A stretch of DNA of 64,000 bases from CAKZNE01 sp964485405 (GTDB taxonomy: Bacteria > Bacteroidota > Bacteroidia > Flavobacteriales > Schleiferiaceae): the NCBI GenBank assembly GCA_964485405.1, contig CAZAJG010000011.1, positions 1-64,000 of the forward strand, read 5' to 3'. Numbering within the stretch: the stretch's first letter is position 1; the number at the start of each line of letters is the position of its first letter. The notes beneath the pieces were generated by a model, which saw only the letters and a program-made list of their open reading frames with translations, did not search any database and was not told where the DNA came from. Of the stretch, positions 61,763-64,000 are shown piece by piece. Made by a program: the position numbers and the translations under genes.

Positions 61763-62199
61763 CAGGGCTTAAATACTTGTATAGTCACTTCTTTATCCAC
61801 AAGATTTGTAAATTTCCCTTTGTAACGGGTAGCTCTTACCAAATGATTATCAATCCAATGATAGTTTCCACCGCGGGGCTTACCCATGAGTAAACCATGA
61901 TATTTAAAGTCATGTTTTTTCAACCATTCTTCGGTAACTCCCCGATGTTCCTCAGTTCTAGAGGTGAAAAAGGTAATTTTATCACCTTCGTCAAACCACC
62001 TATTTAAAGTGATGCGGGCATCCGGGTAAACTTCAGCTGTAGCCATGCGTTCGGGTTCCTCATTTGGGATATCATCGCATATCGTACCATCAATATCAAT
62101 CAGATAGTTTTTCACTTCTTCTGGCAGTATTGGGCTAATTGCTTTGCCGTCAAGTTCAGCTGCTTTTAATTGGCTGTTAGGGGTGTTTTTGTTAAACAT
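61762..62199 (-). CDS. Short HAD-fold phosphatase-like protein
   Basis: 145 residues from the ATG at 62199; further upstream starts lie deep in the preceding gene. Motif I is Y-L-I-D-I-D-G-T-I-C-D-D with the nucleophilic Asp, motif II is F-F-T-S-R-T-E-E-H near 90-98, and K-P-R-G-G-N-Y-H-W-I-D-N-H supplies lysine and acidic motifs III/IV. A C0-type HAD of the phosphoheptose-isomerase/NIF type; the substrate is unknown. It overlaps the membrane Fe-S gene by eight bases and is part of that operon. Confidence 0.8.
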   Translation of the reverse strand: MFNKNTPNSQLKAAELDGKAISPILPEEVKNYLIDIDGTICDDIPNEEPERMATAEVYPDARITLNRWFDEGDKITFFTSRTEEHRGVTEEWLKKHDFKYHGLLMGKPRGGNYHWIDNHLVRATRYKGKFTNLVDKEVTIQVFKP

Positions 62200-63502
62200 C
62201 GTCTCTCCAGTTTCCTCTATCCGCTTGAGGGTAAGCCCATGGCGCACCATTGTTTTCAATATTCGTCATCATCATGTTCACCGCTTGGTCAGCAGAAGAT
62301 TCTTCCATAACCAAATATCTTCTCATATCTACAATAATAGAAAGAGGGTCAATATTAACGGGGCAAGCTTCTGTACAAGCATTGCAACTGGTGCAAGCCC
62401 AAAGTTCTTCCCGTGTAATGTAATCGTCTAAAAGTGATTTGCCATCTTCTTTAAAAGTCCCTTTGTTCAAATCCACATTACTACCCACTTCTTCAAGTCT
62501 ATCACGTGTATCCATCATGATTTTACGGGGAGATAGTTTTTTACCGGTAATGTTAGCCGGGCAAGCATCTGTACATCTACCACACTCTGTACATGCGTAG
62601 GAATTCATAAGCTGAACCCAGTTCAAATCGGTAACATCTTTTGCACCAAACCTTTCAGGTGGGGGAGCATCAGCTGGAGGAGCCGCATATGGATCTGCAG
62701 CAGGATCCATCATCATTTCTACTTCTTTCTTAACACTTTCTAGGTTGGTAAACTGCCCTTTATTGTTGAGATTGGAAAGCCAAACATTTGGAAAAGCCAT
62801 AATAACATGAAAGTGCTTGGAGTAGGGTAGGTAGTTTAAAAAAGCCAAGATCCCTACAATATGGGCCCACCAAGCAATTCGCTCAACGATATGGAGTCCT
62901 TCTTGCGAAAACCCAGAAAATAGAGGAGCCAATAAGCTGCTAATTATCCAAGGACCAGCTACTGCATCTTCCATATTGGCCTCTGCGGCACCTATAATTA
63001 GTAAGGCCATCATCAGCACAATCTCAATTACCAGAATGTTGTTACCATCTGTTTTAGCCCATCCTTTCAATTCTTTAAAGCGAGAAACCACATTCACATT
63101 TCTTCTCCATAGGAAAACAACACATGCCAAGATTACCAATACAGCAAGTATCTCAAAGAAGTTTATAGCGGCATCATAAATAGGACCTAACGGCTCTGCA
63201 AAAATCCGATGTGTTCCAAAAATTCCATCAATAACAATTTCAAGAACTTCAATATTGATGAGAATAAAACCTACGTACACCAAAACGTGCATGATACCGG
63301 CAAAGGTTTTTCGTTTTACCATCTTACTTTGCCCCATAGCCACTTTTGCCGTAAGGGCCCATCGTTCTTTTGAACGGTCGGAGCGATTTTTATCCTTACC
63401 TAATTTGATGTTTCTCCAGATGGTGCCAAATTTTTTAGAGAACAAATAGATTGCTGCTCCAAACACCAAAATGAAAAGGATATTTTGGATACCAAAATGC
63501 AT
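62192..63502 (-). CDS. Membrane 4Fe-4S ferredoxin-type oxidoreductase subunit
   Basis: 436 residues. Five membrane helices (about 5-25, 65-90, 110-130, 155-175, 205-230) of the NarI/nitrate-reductase-gamma-like type. Then two ferredoxin motifs, C-T-E-C-G-R-C-T-D-A-C-P near 300 and C-T-S-C-N-A-C-T-E-A-C-P near 370. With the CCG protein of the same operon this looks like a quinone-linked Fe-S complex of HdrDE/GlpC-type. The electron donor is unknown. It starts 28 bases after the MCE gene. Confidence 0.9.
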   Translation of the reverse strand: MHFGIQNILFILVFGAAIYLFSKKFGTIWRNIKLGKDKNRSDRSKERWALTAKVAMGQSKMVKRKTFAGIMHVLVYVGFILINIEVLEIVIDGIFGTHRIFAEPLGPIYDAAINFFEILAVLVILACVVFLWRRNVNVVSRFKELKGWAKTDGNNILVIEIVLMMALLIIGAAEANMEDAVAGPWIISSLLAPLFSGFSQEGLHIVERIAWWAHIVGILAFLNYLPYSKHFHVIMAFPNVWLSNLNNKGQFTNLESVKKEVEMMMDPAADPYAAPPADAPPPERFGAKDVTDLNWVQLMNSYACTECGRCTDACPANITGKKLSPRKIMMDTRDRLEEVGSNVDLNKGTFKEDGKSLLDDYITREELWACTSCNACTEACPVNIDPLSIIVDMRRYLVMEESSADQAVNMMMTNIENNGAPWAYPQADRGNWRDDV

Positions 63503-63530
63503 AGTTGTAAGTCAATTAGTTAAAAGAATG

Positions 63531-64000
63531 CTACTCATCTTCTTTAGCAGCGTTTTCCATTTCTTCTATTTCCTCTTCTGTATATGTTTTACTGCTTCCA
63601 AAAACAGAAAAATGAATATACCGATTTGGATTATAACGAATATCTTTCAGGAGCTTATTCAATTGAAGCGATGATTGTTCCAACTGCTCATACAGTTCCG
63701 GGTTATTGATCAATTGTGCCATGGAGCCATCTCCTTCATTGATTTTTTTAAGCACACTCTCCGTAGTTTCTAATGAGTTTTTAAGGCTGGCAAAAGTTTC
63801 TGAAAACTGCACCTTAGAGAGTGAATCCGAAATAGCTTCAAGGTTAGAGAAAATACCATCTAGTTCTTCTCCATTATTTTTTAAATTCTCGGTTATGGAA
63901 GCTACGTTTTTCATAATAGATTCAAAATCACCCTGAGTTTTGCCTACCGTCTGGTTTACAACCGTAATCGTCTCTTCAAGTTTTTCAAAGCTTCTTTTAA
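63531..64000 (-). CDS. MCE/MlaD-family protein, C-terminal part (runs off the window)
   Basis: About 155 residues of a longer protein whose start lies beyond 64000. The frame remains open to the edge (S-F-E-K-L-E-E-T-I-T-V-V-N-Q). Helical repeats (I-T-E-N-L-K-N-N-G, L-K-N-S-L-E-T-T-E-S-V-L-K-K-I-N-E-G-D-G-S) and the motif N-N-P-E-L-Y-E-Q-L are typical of the MlaD C-terminal coiled helical region; the last part is acidic. Lipid trafficking between membranes is the family role. The MCE domain itself is not in the window. Confidence 0.8.
   Translation of the reverse strand, partial: KRSFEKLEETITVVNQTVGKTQGDFESIMKNVASITENLKNNGEELDGIFSNLEAISDSLSKVQFSETFASLKNSLETTESVLKKINEGDGSMAQLINNPELYEQLEQSSLQLNKLLKDIRYNPNRYIHFSVFGSSKTYTEEEIEEMENAAKEDE

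Noticed and set aside
1..64000. tRNA, rRNA, CRISPR arrays, insertion sequences, prophage genes
   Set aside because: No cloverleaf arms, regular spacer arrays, transposase or phage structural motifs were seen by eye.

Overview
The window looks like a draft contig from a member of the Bacteroidota, most likely a Flavobacteriales-type marine bacterium. The reasons are: many large secreted proteins ending in type IX secretion (T9SS) sorting domains or gliding-motility CHU_C-type C-termini; an ECF sigma / FecR / TonB-receptor triplet; Bacteroidota-type TAnnTTTG -7 elements; few visible Shine-Dalgarno sites; and a CtlX-type amidinotransferase-fold hydrolase. Two runs of ten N (7430-7439, 17369-17378) interrupt genes and look like joins between overlapping contigs.

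Region 1 (1-6.1 kb) is accessory DNA: scraps of Rhs-type polymorphic toxins, each followed by a small probable immunity gene. A 203-bp perfect direct repeat (1-203 and 1170-1372) brackets the first toxin-tip/immunity cassette. It is followed by an adenylate-kinase paralogue, two degenerate copies of an Rhs junction segment, a CPCC cysteine-rich protein, a TreTu-like ADP-ribosyltransferase tip with its probable immunity gene, and an Rhs core remnant. Inside it sits a divergent pair: a macrodomain protein and a RES-domain-like protein. This pairs a probable NAD-consuming enzyme with a probable ADP-ribose-processing enzyme and is the best candidate here for an undescribed toxin-antitoxin or defence unit.

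Region 2 (6.1-31 kb) is cell-surface and regulatory: an SMP-30-like propeller protein, a MORN/metallopeptidase fusion, a TPR-LuxR membrane regulator with tandem operator-like palindromes in front of a PKD/T9SS protein, the sigma/FecR/TonB triplet, a TetR regulator whose palindromic site recurs before a thioredoxin-reductase-like enzyme, an S41 peptidase, four further T9SS-type proteins, and an O-antigen-ligase/TPR protein.

Region 3 (31-64 kb) is core genome: CtlX, NhaC, Maf, a UbiA prenyltransferase, KdsC and a DUF2520 protein in one minus-strand run; twin CHU_C/PKD surface proteins; a SpoIIM-DUF4129-DUF4350-MoxR-DUF58 operon with a divergent RDD gene; a ccmBCDEF haem-delivery operon whose CcmE has the CxxxY variant; glutathione peroxidase, MtaB and inositol monophosphatase; a hybrid histidine kinase; and an operon with MCE/MlaD, membrane Fe-S, HAD, lipoprotein and CCG-domain Fe-S proteins running off the right edge. 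I saw no tRNA, rRNA, CRISPR array or insertion sequence.
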